The position numbers and the translations under genes are program-made. A stretch of 36,505 nucleotides of DNA from an uncultured Lentisphaeria bacterium. GTDB lineage: Bacteria; Verrucomicrobiota; Lentisphaeria; Victivallales; Victivallaceae. Every line of letters begins with the position of its first letter. The stretch's first letter is position 1. The notes beneath the pieces were generated by a model. It was not told the origin of the DNA, ran no database searches, and saw nothing but the letters and a program-made list of their open reading frames with translations. Location of the stretch: the NCBI GenBank assembly GCA_903863035.1, contig CAIPAT010000289.1:1-36505 (forward strand), in the 5' to 3' direction. This document shows positions 16,827 to 25,577 of the stretch, piece by piece.

Positions 16827-17975
16827 ATGGACAATACGAATAAAAAGCAGGATACGGGTTATCATGCTGACCATGAGGGTCAGTATGACTCCGGTTTAAA
16901 ATCGCTGGTAAGAAGTCTTCAGGTCTCGTTTTTCATTCTGGTGATAATTATTGTCGGGATGCTGGCCTACTTCTTTACCTTCGGCGGCTATTTCATTGTT
17001 AAGCCTCAGGAAGCAGTTATTGTTTTGAGATTCGGCAAATATGTCGATACCTATACTGAAGACTGGCACTGGTTTTTCCCGCATCCGGTAAACTCACTGA
17101 TCCGGATTAAAACCAATCCGCAGATTTTGACGGTTGATTTCAAAGCTTCATCCTTTGCAATGGACGAGCAGCAGGCGCAAATGGGCGGACCGCTGGATCC
17201 CGGTCGCGACAGCTATCTGCTGACCGGCGATGCCAACATCATCCATGCTTCATGGATACTGGAATATCAGGTCGTCAACCCTCAAAAATATTATGAAAAA
17301 TGTTTCTGTCCCGAAAATCCGCTCAATGATGACGAAGTGCTGGTGGCGGCCAGGGATGGAATTATTCTTGGGACACGCGGTCCTCAGACTATTCTGCGCG
17401 AAACACTTAGAAACATAGTTTTAAAAGTTACCGCCGGCAAACCGGTTGATGATGTTCTGTATGAAAAGAAACAGGCTTACAAAGATCAGGTCCAGGCATT
17501 ATTTGACAAAGCAATCGCTGACCTGGATATTGGGATAAAGATTAACAGCGTGGCACTTCAGCAGGCTTATCCGCCGCAAAGGACCAAAGCGGCATTCGGC
17601 GAAGTTACCGCGGCCAACCAGGCCAAATCGACCATGATTGACACTGCCAACGAATACCGCGTAAAACTGGAAAACAGCGTTTTCTCGGAAAAAGCGGAAA
17701 TTATGGCGGCAGCGACGACTTATAGAAAGCAGATAGTTTCCGAGGTTAAAGCTGAAAATATTTATTTCGAAAAAATTAATGCGGAATATGCTAACAGTCC
17801 GGATACGGTGCTGATGGCGCTTTACAACTATACCCTTTCCGACGTTCTGGGTAAGATACAGGAAAAGTACATCGTGACAAAGGGTAACGGAAAACAGCAG
17901 CAGATACGTTTGAAAATCAATCCCGAACCGCTGGAAAATGTTAATAAAAAAGCAGAAGCAACTGAAGGAAAATAA
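16827..17975 (+). CDS. SPFH/Band 7 protein, HflK-like
   Basis: 382 residues from the ATG at 16827. A TTG at 16818 in the same frame lies at a better distance from AAAGAG, so the true start is uncertain by three codons. The hydrophilic N-terminus is followed by one membrane helix (about residues 35-58) and an SPFH domain opening FIVKPQEAVIVLRFGKYVDT. The family motif WHWFFPHPVNSLIRI corresponds to the G.H...P.P spot of HflK. The helical part around 210-300 contains YPPQRTKAAFGEVTAANQAK, closely following the HflK pattern PP..V..AF..V. It probably oligomerises with the two SPFH proteins upstream. The ATPase gene starts 2 bases after its stop, implying coupled translation. Confidence 0.86.
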   Translation: MDNTNKKQDTGYHADHEGQYDSGLKSLVRSLQVSFFILVIIIVGMLAYFFTFGGYFIVKPQEAVIVLRFGKYVDTYTEDWHWFFPHPVNSLIRIKTNPQILTVDFKASSFAMDEQQAQMGGPLDPGRDSYLLTGDANIIHASWILEYQVVNPQKYYEKCFCPENPLNDDEVLVAARDGIILGTRGPQTILRETLRNIVLKVTAGKPVDDVLYEKKQAYKDQVQALFDKAIADLDIGIKINSVALQQAYPPQRTKAAFGEVTAANQAKSTMIDTANEYRVKLENSVFSEKAEIMAAATTYRKQIVSEVKAENIYFEKINAEYANSPDTVLMALYNYTLSDVLGKIQEKYIVTKGNGKQQQIRLKINPEPLENVNKKAEATEGK

Positions 17976-17977
17976 AT

Positions 17978-20008
17978 ATGGCAGAGGCCAGCACAGCACA
18001 TAACGGACATGAAAATTGTGGTTGCGGACACGATCACAATCATGATCACCATCAAGATCAAGTCCAGAAAAAGCATACGCATAAACCTGGAATTACCTGT
18101 CCGACTTGCGGCGATCACAACCTGACTGACGGTACCGGCCATGACCGGACAATGGGCCGTTTGTCTATCGCCTTGATCGGCGGTTTCTTTATCATCAACT
18201 CATTCTTGCTGGAATGGGTGGTGCCTGACCAGTCATTTTCCGCCAAATTCAGCGCAATTATCGGATCTGTAATTCTGGCATTCCCGATTATGGTTACAGC
18301 GCTGAAAGATATTTATTACGGCAAGATTTATATGAATGAACTGGTCGCGCTGGCTATCCTCGCCGCTTTCGCAGGCGCAGATTTCCAGACCGCCGGAATT
18401 ATTTCGTTTTTCCTGCTGCTGACGATTATTATCGAATCCCGTACTGCCAGCGGCGCCCAGCGTTCCATCGAAGATCTTATTAAACTGACGCCCAATACCG
18501 CCAGAAAAATCGTTGACGGCAGCGAAGTTGATGTTGAAGCGCTTGAGCTGAAAATCAGCGATGTGATAAGAGTGCGTCCGGGCGAAAACTTCCCGGTGGA
18601 CGGCCGGATTATCGTCGGGGAGAGCACCGTAAATCAAGCATCAATTACCGGGGAATCGCTGCCGGTGGACAAAGATTTGAATGATGATGTTTTCGCCGGC
18701 ACCCAGAACCTTACCGGGATTGTTGATATCCAGGTAACCAGAGTAGGCGAAGACACCACGCTGGGCAAAGTCAAGGAAATGATTCTGGCGGCGGAGGGTT
18801 CCAAATCTCCGATTGTCAGAATTATCGACAACTATGCCGGGTATTATACTCCAACCGTACTGATGATCTCCGGCGTAACCTGGTGGTTTACTCAGGATAT
18901 GCAGCGCGTTATTACACTGATGGTTATCGCCTGCCCATGTGCTATTGTGCTTGCCACTCCGACAGCAGTAGTCGCAGCGGTCGCTGCGGCGGCCCGCCTG
19001 GGCATTCTGATCAAGAATGTCAGCCATCTGGAACTGGCCGCCAAAATCAGGGCTTTCGTATTTGATAAAACCGGCACTCTGACTGACGGCATCCTGTCGG
19101 TGGCCAGACTGAATCCGTTTGATAACATCGCTCCGGCAGAACTGTTGAAAGTAGCAGCCACTGCGGAACAGCACAGCAATCATCCGACTGCGATTGCGCT
19201 GCAAAAGCTGGCTGCGGAGGCTGGAGTTAAACTGGTTGATGTCAACGAATTCAGCGAAGCCCACGGTAAAGGTGTCCAGGCAGTTATTGACGGACAGAAA
19301 TGTTATGTCGGCAGAGCCGCCTGGATCAGCACTTTCGGGCTGGATACTTCCATCTCTGCAGAACAGGAAGACCACGGCATGAGCGTAGTTTATGTCGCGC
19401 GCAACGGCAAAATTATCGGCTGGATCGGTTTCAAAGACAAACTGAGAAAAGATGCCGCCAGGATTATTACCGATCTGAAAATTCTCGGCGTTAAACATTG
19501 CGCAATGGTTACCGGTGACCGCAAATCTGTGGCTGAAGCCGTAGCCGCTTCGCTGAATATTGATGAATTTGAAAGCGAATGTCTGCCCGAATCCAAAGTT
19601 GAATATGTTGAAAGAATCAAACAAAATGCCAGAGTCGCGGTAGTCGGGGACGGGGTCAATGACGCGCCAGCGCTTGCGGCCGGCGATCTTGGCATAGCCA
19701 TGGGCGCCATCGGCAGCGATATTGCCATAAACAGCGCATCCATTGCGTTGATGACTAATGACCTGCGCCGCATTCCGATGCTGGTATATTTGTCCAGAAA
19801 GTTAAGGGGTGTAATCAATCAGAACCTGTTTGTCGGCATGCTGTTTGTGTTTGGCGGAATGATTCTGTCGGTTTTCGGCTGGATGACTCCGATCTGGGCG
19901 GCGGTGCTGCATACCTTGAGTACGCTGCTGATTATTTTTAACAGCGCAAGACTGGTCAGAACCGGCGAGGAGCTTACGCTTGAAGAATCTTCGCATCGTG
20001 ATAATTAA
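17978..20008 (+). CDS. P1B-type heavy-metal-translocating ATPase with Cys/His-rich N-terminus
   Basis: 676 residues. It has no HMA domain; residues 8-50 instead form a metal-ligand-rich segment (CGCGHDHNHDHH, KKHTHK, then CPTCGDH). Membrane helices follow, with the actuator motif ITGES (about 225), the transmembrane CPC in ACPCAIVLATP (about 320), the phosphorylated Asp in DKTGTLTDG (about 363), the HP motif SNHP (about 400) and the hinge GDGVNDAPALAAGD (about 557). The last helix has a His where Zn/Cd pumps usually have Asp (AAVLHTLSTLLIIFNSARL). CPC plus this helix do not fit one textbook subgroup, so the ion (Zn, Cd, Co or Cu) is left open. AAGGA is 8 bases upstream. The genes on both sides are SPFH and ABC components. 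Confidence 0.92.
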   Translation: MAEASTAHNGHENCGCGHDHNHDHHQDQVQKKHTHKPGITCPTCGDHNLTDGTGHDRTMGRLSIALIGGFFIINSFLLEWVVPDQSFSAKFSAIIGSVILAFPIMVTALKDIYYGKIYMNELVALAILAAFAGADFQTAGIISFFLLLTIIIESRTASGAQRSIEDLIKLTPNTARKIVDGSEVDVEALELKISDVIRVRPGENFPVDGRIIVGESTVNQASITGESLPVDKDLNDDVFAGTQNLTGIVDIQVTRVGEDTTLGKVKEMILAAEGSKSPIVRIIDNYAGYYTPTVLMISGVTWWFTQDMQRVITLMVIACPCAIVLATPTAVVAAVAAAARLGILIKNVSHLELAAKIRAFVFDKTGTLTDGILSVARLNPFDNIAPAELLKVAATAEQHSNHPTAIALQKLAAEAGVKLVDVNEFSEAHGKGVQAVIDGQKCYVGRAAWISTFGLDTSISAEQEDHGMSVVYVARNGKIIGWIGFKDKLRKDAARIITDLKILGVKHCAMVTGDRKSVAEAVAASLNIDEFESECLPESKVEYVERIKQNARVAVVGDGVNDAPALAAGDLGIAMGAIGSDIAINSASIALMTNDLRRIPMLVYLSRKLRGVINQNLFVGMLFVFGGMILSVFGWMTPIWAAVLHTLSTLLIIFNSARLVRTGEELTLEESSHRDN

Positions 20009-20047
20009 TTTAATCCGGGCGAAAGCCTAATTTGCAGCGGAGATATT

Positions 20048-21223
20048 ATGTCTGAAAACAAAAATCCAATAATCAGTGCAGTCGGTCTGAGTAAAGTGTT
20101 CAGAGATTTCTGGAGCCGTCCCAAAGCTAAAGCAGTAAATGATATTGACTTTGAAGTCTATGAAGGCGAAGTCATCGGATTGCTTGGACCAAACGGTTCG
20201 GGCAAATCAACCACCGTTAAAATGATACTAGGCCTGCTTTATCCGACTGCCGGGACTCTTTCTGTATTCGGTCAGTCCCCCCGCGCAGTTGAAACGAAAC
20301 GGCAAGTCGGTTATCTGCCGGAAGAATCCTATCTGTATAAGTACCTTACAGCAATTGAAACCCTGGATTTTTTTGGCGCGTTGTTCAACCTTTCCGCGGA
20401 AGAACGCCGCGACCGCAGCAATCAGTTGCTTGAAATGGTCGGCTTGAGTCATGCCCGCAGACGCCGCGTAGGCGAGTTTTCAAAAGGGATGGCCAGGCGT
20501 ATCGGACTGGCGCAGGCAATGATTAACGACCCGTCGCTGCTGATTCTCGATGAGCCGACTTCCGGCCTTGACCCGCTCGGCTGCAAAGAAGTTAAAGATT
20601 TGATTCTGATGCTCAAGAAAAGGGGCAAAACAGTTCTTATAACCAGTCATCTGTTGAGCGATGTTGAGGATATCTGCGACCGGGTCATCATTCTTTACGG
20701 CGGAAAAATCCGTGCGACCGGAACTTTGCATGAGTTGCTTACCGTGACCGACGCCAATAGAATCACGACTCCGGCGCTCAGTCCGGCAGTTACGGATAAA
20801 TTGATTAGCATCCTCCGTGAAAACCTTTCCGGCGATGAATTCACGTTTGACCATCCGAGAAAAAGTCTGGAACAATTCTTCCTGGAAGTGATTAATCAGG
20901 CAAAATCAGAGAGCATAGAGACTGCCGGGGTGGTCGGCGGCGGAAAAATAGCTGAATATTTGACTGAAAATCAAACCGCTGAGTCAATTCTCAGTGATTT
21001 AACCCGGGATACTGACAAAGTTACCGTTGCGGAACCTGCAGTCAAGCGGGAACCGGCAGAGGATATTGACGCGGAGAACAAGGCGATTGAGAGATTAACC
21101 GCCGATGCTCCTCCCGCTACCGAAAAAGCAGTGGAAGCACAGGAAAAAACGGCGGAAACTGCGGCAAAAGCAGAAGAAGATTTGTCAAAGGCGAATGAAA
21201 AACTTAAAGATCTGCTTTCTTAA
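20048..21223 (+). CDS. ABC-2-type transporter ATP-binding protein with long C-terminal extension
   Basis: 391 residues. The nucleotide-binding domain has Walker A LLGPNGSGKSTT (about 45), signature EFSKGMARRIGLAQAM (about 145-160), Walker B LLILDEPTSGLDP (about 165-177) and the switch His in LITSHLL (about 200). Around 280 comes RKSLEQFFLEVI, a short motif common in ABC-2 ATPases. The last ~85 residues are an unusual acidic, Ala/Glu/Lys-rich stretch, probably coiled or disordered. Usual length is about 240-320 residues. GGAG lies 5 bases upstream. The permease gene follows 24 bases later, completing the transporter. Confidence 0.9.
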   Translation: MSENKNPIISAVGLSKVFRDFWSRPKAKAVNDIDFEVYEGEVIGLLGPNGSGKSTTVKMILGLLYPTAGTLSVFGQSPRAVETKRQVGYLPEESYLYKYLTAIETLDFFGALFNLSAEERRDRSNQLLEMVGLSHARRRRVGEFSKGMARRIGLAQAMINDPSLLILDEPTSGLDPLGCKEVKDLILMLKKRGKTVLITSHLLSDVEDICDRVIILYGGKIRATGTLHELLTVTDANRITTPALSPAVTDKLISILRENLSGDEFTFDHPRKSLEQFFLEVINQAKSESIETAGVVGGGKIAEYLTENQTAESILSDLTRDTDKVTVAEPAVKREPAEDIDAENKAIERLTADAPPATEKAVEAQEKTAETAAKAEEDLSKANEKLKDLLS

Positions 21224-21247
21224 AGTTCAATATTATTGGAATAAAAA

Positions 21248-22684
21248 ATGACGGCATTCTGGGCAATCGTAAAACTAACTCTTAAAAACGCAGTCCGCTC
21301 CCATATTTTTCAACTGCTGCTTTTCCTGCTGCTGTTGTGCGTTCTTCTGATTCCATATACTATTTCAGGAGACGGCACGGCCCGCGGCTACATCCAGATA
21401 TCTTTATTGTACAGCCTTTCCGCGGTGGCATTTGTGTTGTCCCTTTCTTCAATCTGGCTGGGCTGTTTCCTGATGACCAGGGATGTGGAAAGCTACCAGC
21501 TGCACATGGTCATCTCGAAGCCGATTTCCCGGATCACGATCTGGATTGGAAAATGGATGGGTATTATCCTGATCCATCTGATTCTGCTGCTGATTGCGTC
21601 CAGTACGGTCTATTCCATCGTGCTCTGGAGATTTTACAACCAGCCATTCTCCGACAAGGATAAAAGCCAGATCGAAAACGAAGTGATGGTCGGACGGCGG
21701 GTATTTTATCCGGAAACGCCCGATATTGATGAGTGGGCCCGTAAGCTGCTGCAAGCAAAATTAGCGGAAGCAACTAAAGGCGGTGCCCAGATTGATACCT
21801 CCCCCGTTGGACAGGATAAGATGCTGAAAGATCTCAAGCGTGAAGTTCTGGGCCGTCTGGCGGAAGTTCCGCCCGGCGCCGACCGGATATGGATTTATAA
21901 ATCGCTGCCGACCGGGTTTGACCGTCCTCTCTATTTCCGCTACCGGGTCTATGTCAGCAAAGTCTCTTCAGAGTCGCAGCGGCTGACTCGCGGCTGGTGG
22001 GGTGTCAGGATTGCAGTGCCGGAAGCCGAAGAGAAAAAACCTGCCAATGTATTTGAAAAAGAAAAAAACGAAAAGAAAAAATATAAATATTCATTTTTTG
22101 CGATGACCCCTTACCCGGAACAGATTATGTCCGGGACTTTTCTTGAAAAAGATTTGCCGCCCAAGGTCATTGATCCGAACGGCGAAGTTGTAATCAGATT
22201 TGAAAATCATGACCCCATGGAAGCTGCGCTATGCTTTCAGAAAGCAGATGGGCCCAAACTGCTGATTAAATATACCGGTTTCTCCGAGAACTACTTCCGT
22301 GCCGTACTGGTCATATTTATGCAGCTGGTCATCCTTGCCGGACTGGCCTGCGCCGCCGCGTCAGTGCTGTCAATGCCGACTGCGGTTTTTGTCGTGGTCT
22401 CATATCTCATGTTCGGCAGTTTCGCGACATTCATGGCCGGAAGCTCATTTTTCGGCGGCGCCGCTGATTATGTCGGATATTATGTCGGAAAAACAATTCT
22501 CATCGCCGTCATACCAATGCAGGAGTTTGAAGTCACCAACCTGGTCTCCAATGGCGAATTGATTGAATGGTTTTTTATCGGTAAATTATTTCTCACATAC
22601 TTTGTTCTGCGAGCCCTCCCGCTGTTCCTCATTGGAATGTGGTTGTACTGGCGCAGAGAAATGGGATTGGTCATAAGAAAATGA
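21248..22684 (+). CDS. ABC-2-type transporter permease
   Basis: 478 residues. Three helices lie in the first ~125 residues (around 18-40, 55-80, 97-125), followed by a large extracytoplasmic region (about 130-345) with a Lys-rich patch (EKEKNEKKKYKYSF). At least three more helices follow (about 350-375, 378-405, 440-470). This NosY/Gld-like layout, with a big insert between two helix bundles, is typical of ABC-2 permeases acting on envelope components rather than small solutes. It pairs with the ATPase encoded just upstream. Its stop overlaps the next start by ATGA, so the next protein is translationally coupled. The substrate is unknown. Confidence 0.85.
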   Translation: MTAFWAIVKLTLKNAVRSHIFQLLLFLLLLCVLLIPYTISGDGTARGYIQISLLYSLSAVAFVLSLSSIWLGCFLMTRDVESYQLHMVISKPISRITIWIGKWMGIILIHLILLLIASSTVYSIVLWRFYNQPFSDKDKSQIENEVMVGRRVFYPETPDIDEWARKLLQAKLAEATKGGAQIDTSPVGQDKMLKDLKREVLGRLAEVPPGADRIWIYKSLPTGFDRPLYFRYRVYVSKVSSESQRLTRGWWGVRIAVPEAEEKKPANVFEKEKNEKKKYKYSFFAMTPYPEQIMSGTFLEKDLPPKVIDPNGEVVIRFENHDPMEAALCFQKADGPKLLIKYTGFSENYFRAVLVIFMQLVILAGLACAAASVLSMPTAVFVVVSYLMFGSFATFMAGSSFFGGAADYVGYYVGKTILIAVIPMQEFEVTNLVSNGELIEWFFIGKLFLTYFVLRALPLFLIGMWLYWRREMGLVIRK

Positions 22685-24297
22685 GCAGATTCAAGACATT
22701 AATATTTTTTACAGTTCTGCTGCTGGTTTCAGCATTAATGCTGATCGCGATCAACCGGACTGAAAAAAAGCTTGACGCCAGTATCAGAGATAATAATCTT
22801 TATTATACAGGACAAATCCGCAACGCCCCTCCCATCGTGGTTTTCACTACAGTTGCGCTGGGCAGCTTCCGCGGTCTGCTGGCCGACGTTTTGTGGTTGC
22901 GGGCAGCCTCGCTGCAGGAAGAAGGCAATTACTTTGAAATGGTACAGCTCGCATCGTGGATTACCAAGCTGCAGCCGCGCTTTTCCGGGGCAACCGCTTA
23001 TCTGGCCTGGAATATGGCATATAACATCTCTGTAACTTGTTCCCTGCCTGAAGACCGCTGGCGCTGGATTCAGGAAGGGATAAGACTCATCCGCGATGAA
23101 GCTCTGGTTTACAATCCGGCCGACCCGTCACTCTACAAGGAGCTGGGTTGGATTTTTCAGCATAAGCTGGGTAATATTATGGATGATTTCAATCTTTACT
23201 ATAAAAACCGGCTGGCGCTGGAATTGGAGCAGGTATTCGGTTCCAGGCCGGATTGGCAGCTGCTGGCTTCAGCACCCCGCGACAACAGTGCTCTGCTGAA
23301 AATAATTCCCAATGCCGTAAAGTTCATGGAGCTGCTGACCAAGTCCAAGTACGAAACTCTGGATAAATTGTTCGATGAGTTCAGGAAACAGTCCAAACTG
23401 CCGGCTGATTTCGCCGCGCAGATTGACAATACCAGAACCGCTGATCTTCTGGATAACTATTTCCGCGCACTCTGGCTGAGAGAAACCTATAAACTGGATC
23501 CGGTATTGATTAACAGTATCAACAATAAATATGGTGCTCTCGACTGGCGGACTCCGGAAGCACAGGCTTTATACTGGGCAACCAAAGGCCTGGAAATGAC
23601 TTTGGGCCATCGCGACCTTTCCTGCGAACGCATGATTGCCCAGTCATTGAAGGAGTCTTTCATCTCCGGCAAAATTCTAATGATCGACAAAGAGAAATTC
23701 GAGCGAATCATAATGATTCCGAACTTGAGTGTCGTTGATGCGGTAAAAAGGACTTTTGAAGAAGCGTATGAGAATAATGACAAGCAATCAACATTCCTGT
23801 CCGCCAAACTTAATTTCATGCAGGAAGCGATCATTCTGCTGTATAATTACGGCAATTTCTCCAAATCCGCCGAATATTATAAGATGCTTCAAAAAGAAGA
23901 ACCCGGCAAATACCGCGAAACGCTGGAAGGTTTCGTAATGGAACAATGGGCCTCGGAAGTTCGCGATGCTTCATCGAAAAAAGCTACTGACATCATCAGC
24001 GGCCTGATCTTCAGAAGCTGTTATTTTATCGCTTATGGCGATGATGATGCGGCGCTGGCCAGCGAAAGAATGGCCAGATATATTTACAACGCGTATCAAA
24101 TAAGTCATCAGGATATTCTAACCAGAACCGGTTTGGCTTCATACAGAGATATTAAAAATACTGCCACCGCCACCTGCATTAAAACTTTGCCGCCGGTTGT
24201 CGCGGAAATACTGAAATCCAGACTTCAGGAAGACGCCGCCAGGAAGAAGGATGAAGAAAAAGAAGCTAAGGAAAAAGAAGCTGCGGGCAAGAACTGA
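22681..24297 (+). CDS. membrane-anchored helical-repeat protein linked to the ABC transporter
   Basis: 538 residues. The start at 22681 overlaps the permease stop by four bases (ATGA); a frame beginning at 22639 only extends into the permease gene. One N-terminal membrane helix (about residues 5-25) is followed by a mainly helical domain. The segment VALGSFRGLLADVLWLRAAS (about 57-76), then FEMVQLASWITKLQPRF and AYLAWNMAYN, looks strongly conserved-type and TPR-like. From memory, similar proteins accompany ABC-2 permeases in Verrucomicrobia/Planctomycetes relatives; this needs a search to confirm. The C-terminus is a Lys/Glu run. It is the last gene of the operon and probably sits outside the cytoplasmic membrane, anchored near the transporter. 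Confidence 0.75.
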   Translation: MSRFKTLIFFTVLLLVSALMLIAINRTEKKLDASIRDNNLYYTGQIRNAPPIVVFTTVALGSFRGLLADVLWLRAASLQEEGNYFEMVQLASWITKLQPRFSGATAYLAWNMAYNISVTCSLPEDRWRWIQEGIRLIRDEALVYNPADPSLYKELGWIFQHKLGNIMDDFNLYYKNRLALELEQVFGSRPDWQLLASAPRDNSALLKIIPNAVKFMELLTKSKYETLDKLFDEFRKQSKLPADFAAQIDNTRTADLLDNYFRALWLRETYKLDPVLINSINNKYGALDWRTPEAQALYWATKGLEMTLGHRDLSCERMIAQSLKESFISGKILMIDKEKFERIIMIPNLSVVDAVKRTFEEAYENNDKQSTFLSAKLNFMQEAIILLYNYGNFSKSAEYYKMLQKEEPGKYRETLEGFVMEQWASEVRDASSKKATDIISGLIFRSCYFIAYGDDDAALASERMARYIYNAYQISHQDILTRTGLASYRDIKNTATATCIKTLPPVVAEILKSRLQEDAARKKDEEKEAKEKEAAGKN

Positions 24298-24331
24298 TCC
24301 CTGCCCTTCCCGGTTGCTTTAATGCTTTAAA

Positions 24332-25516
24332 TTAAGCCTTTGAGGTCGCTTTTTTTCTGTTGAAAATCGCCTGTGCGATAGGTAATGCATCAATCTGCTT
24401 CAACCGGTACGCTTCCACCGCCGCCAGAAATCCCGGACCGGTCAGGTCAACTTCAGCGCCCAGACGGCTGAAAACAACCATGCCTTCAGCAAATTTCCCT
24501 AAATTCCGCGGATCGTTGAGACGGCGGACCATGCTCTTTTCGATATAAGATGCGGCTTCCGCAATTCTGCCGTTGATAACAATTCTTTCCAAGTCCATGA
24601 AGTGGAAAATATTGACGATTGCCTCGCCGATGTAGCCGCCAACCTGGTCGAAAAGTGCCAGCGCTTTCGCGTCGCCCGCGGCGGCGCGTTTGAGAATATC
24701 GCTGAAATCAATATTCTCGCCAAATTTCCGCTCTATCGCGGAGATTCCAGCAAGCTGCTCAAAGCAGCCGCGATTTCCGCAGTAACATTCAGGGCCGCAG
24801 GTATCAAGCGAAAGATGACCGAACTCGCCGGCTCCGTTGTGCGATCCGCGAAAAAGCTTGCCGTCAATGACAAAACGGCTGCCGATACCTTCGTCAATAA
24901 ATAAAACGCCCATATTCTTACAGGCGCAGGCATTCTCCAGATAATATTCGGCTATCGCCACTCCCGCAACGTCATGGTCAACGACAGCCGGAATTTTGAA
25001 TTCTTTCGCAATAAATTCTTTAACCTTGATCCCCGAAGGACCTGGAAAACCGGCGGCTTCAAAGAAAACTCCCTTTACGGGGTCAACCTTGCCGGGAAAA
25101 CTTACCGCCACTGCCCTGATTTTCGTCTTGAACCTGGCGGATGCTTCTATCGCTTTGCTCAAAGATTCCTTCAGTGAGCGCAGAAGCGCTTTATTGTCAA
25201 CCTTACCCTCAAATCTAGTATTAAATTCGGCCTTTTTCTTGAGGTTCATCGAGAATAAACCGCATTTGATGCTCTCTCTGGTTACGCGAATTCCGGCTAC
25301 GGAAAAAGACTGCGGATTCAGACAAAGCAGTACCGGCTTTCTGCCGCCGGTTGAATTCTCGGTGCCGGATTCGATGATGAGACCGTCGTCCAGCAGTTTA
25401 CGGGTCTGTTCTGTTACCGTCGCCACCCGGATGTTGTATTTTTCCGCCAGCCGGATGCGCGAAATCGGCTCATCTGCGGCAATTCCTTCAAAAATTTTCT
25501 GTCTGAGATTTTTCAA
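24332..25516 (-). CDS. ROK-family transcriptional regulator
   Basis: 394 residues. An N-terminal winged helix-turn-helix (about residues 1-60, with RIRLAEKYNIRVATVTEQTR) precedes a ROK sugar-kinase-like domain (about 75-380). The ROK zinc site is visible as GHLSLDTCGPECYCGNRGCF (about 233-252), and the phosphate/sugar loop as GVLFIDEGIGSRFVIDGK. This is the NagC/Mlc/XylR layout, so it likely senses a sugar or sugar phosphate. The start codon is TTG at 25516, supported by GGAG (25527-25524) 7 bases upstream with no ATG nearby. It is convergent with the SPFH operon. Targets cannot be named. Confidence 0.88.
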   Translation of the reverse strand: MKNLRQKIFEGIAADEPISRIRLAEKYNIRVATVTEQTRKLLDDGLIIESGTENSTGGRKPVLLCLNPQSFSVAGIRVTRESIKCGLFSMNLKKKAEFNTRFEGKVDNKALLRSLKESLSKAIEASARFKTKIRAVAVSFPGKVDPVKGVFFEAAGFPGPSGIKVKEFIAKEFKIPAVVDHDVAGVAIAEYYLENACACKNMGVLFIDEGIGSRFVIDGKLFRGSHNGAGEFGHLSLDTCGPECYCGNRGCFEQLAGISAIERKFGENIDFSDILKRAAAGDAKALALFDQVGGYIGEAIVNIFHFMDLERIVINGRIAEAASYIEKSMVRRLNDPRNLGKFAEGMVVFSRLGAEVDLTGPGFLAAVEAYRLKQIDALPIAQAIFNRKKATSKA

Positions 25517-25577
25517 AATAAAGCTCCGGGCTATAATATAATCCGTATTCAGTATATATAATTTTTTTACAAAACAC

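Noticed and set aside
18641..19624. 327-residue minus-strand frame opposite the P-type ATPase
   Set aside because: It is a long antisense shadow of a strongly conserved gene, with an atypical Cys/Phe/Asn-rich composition and no ribosome site.
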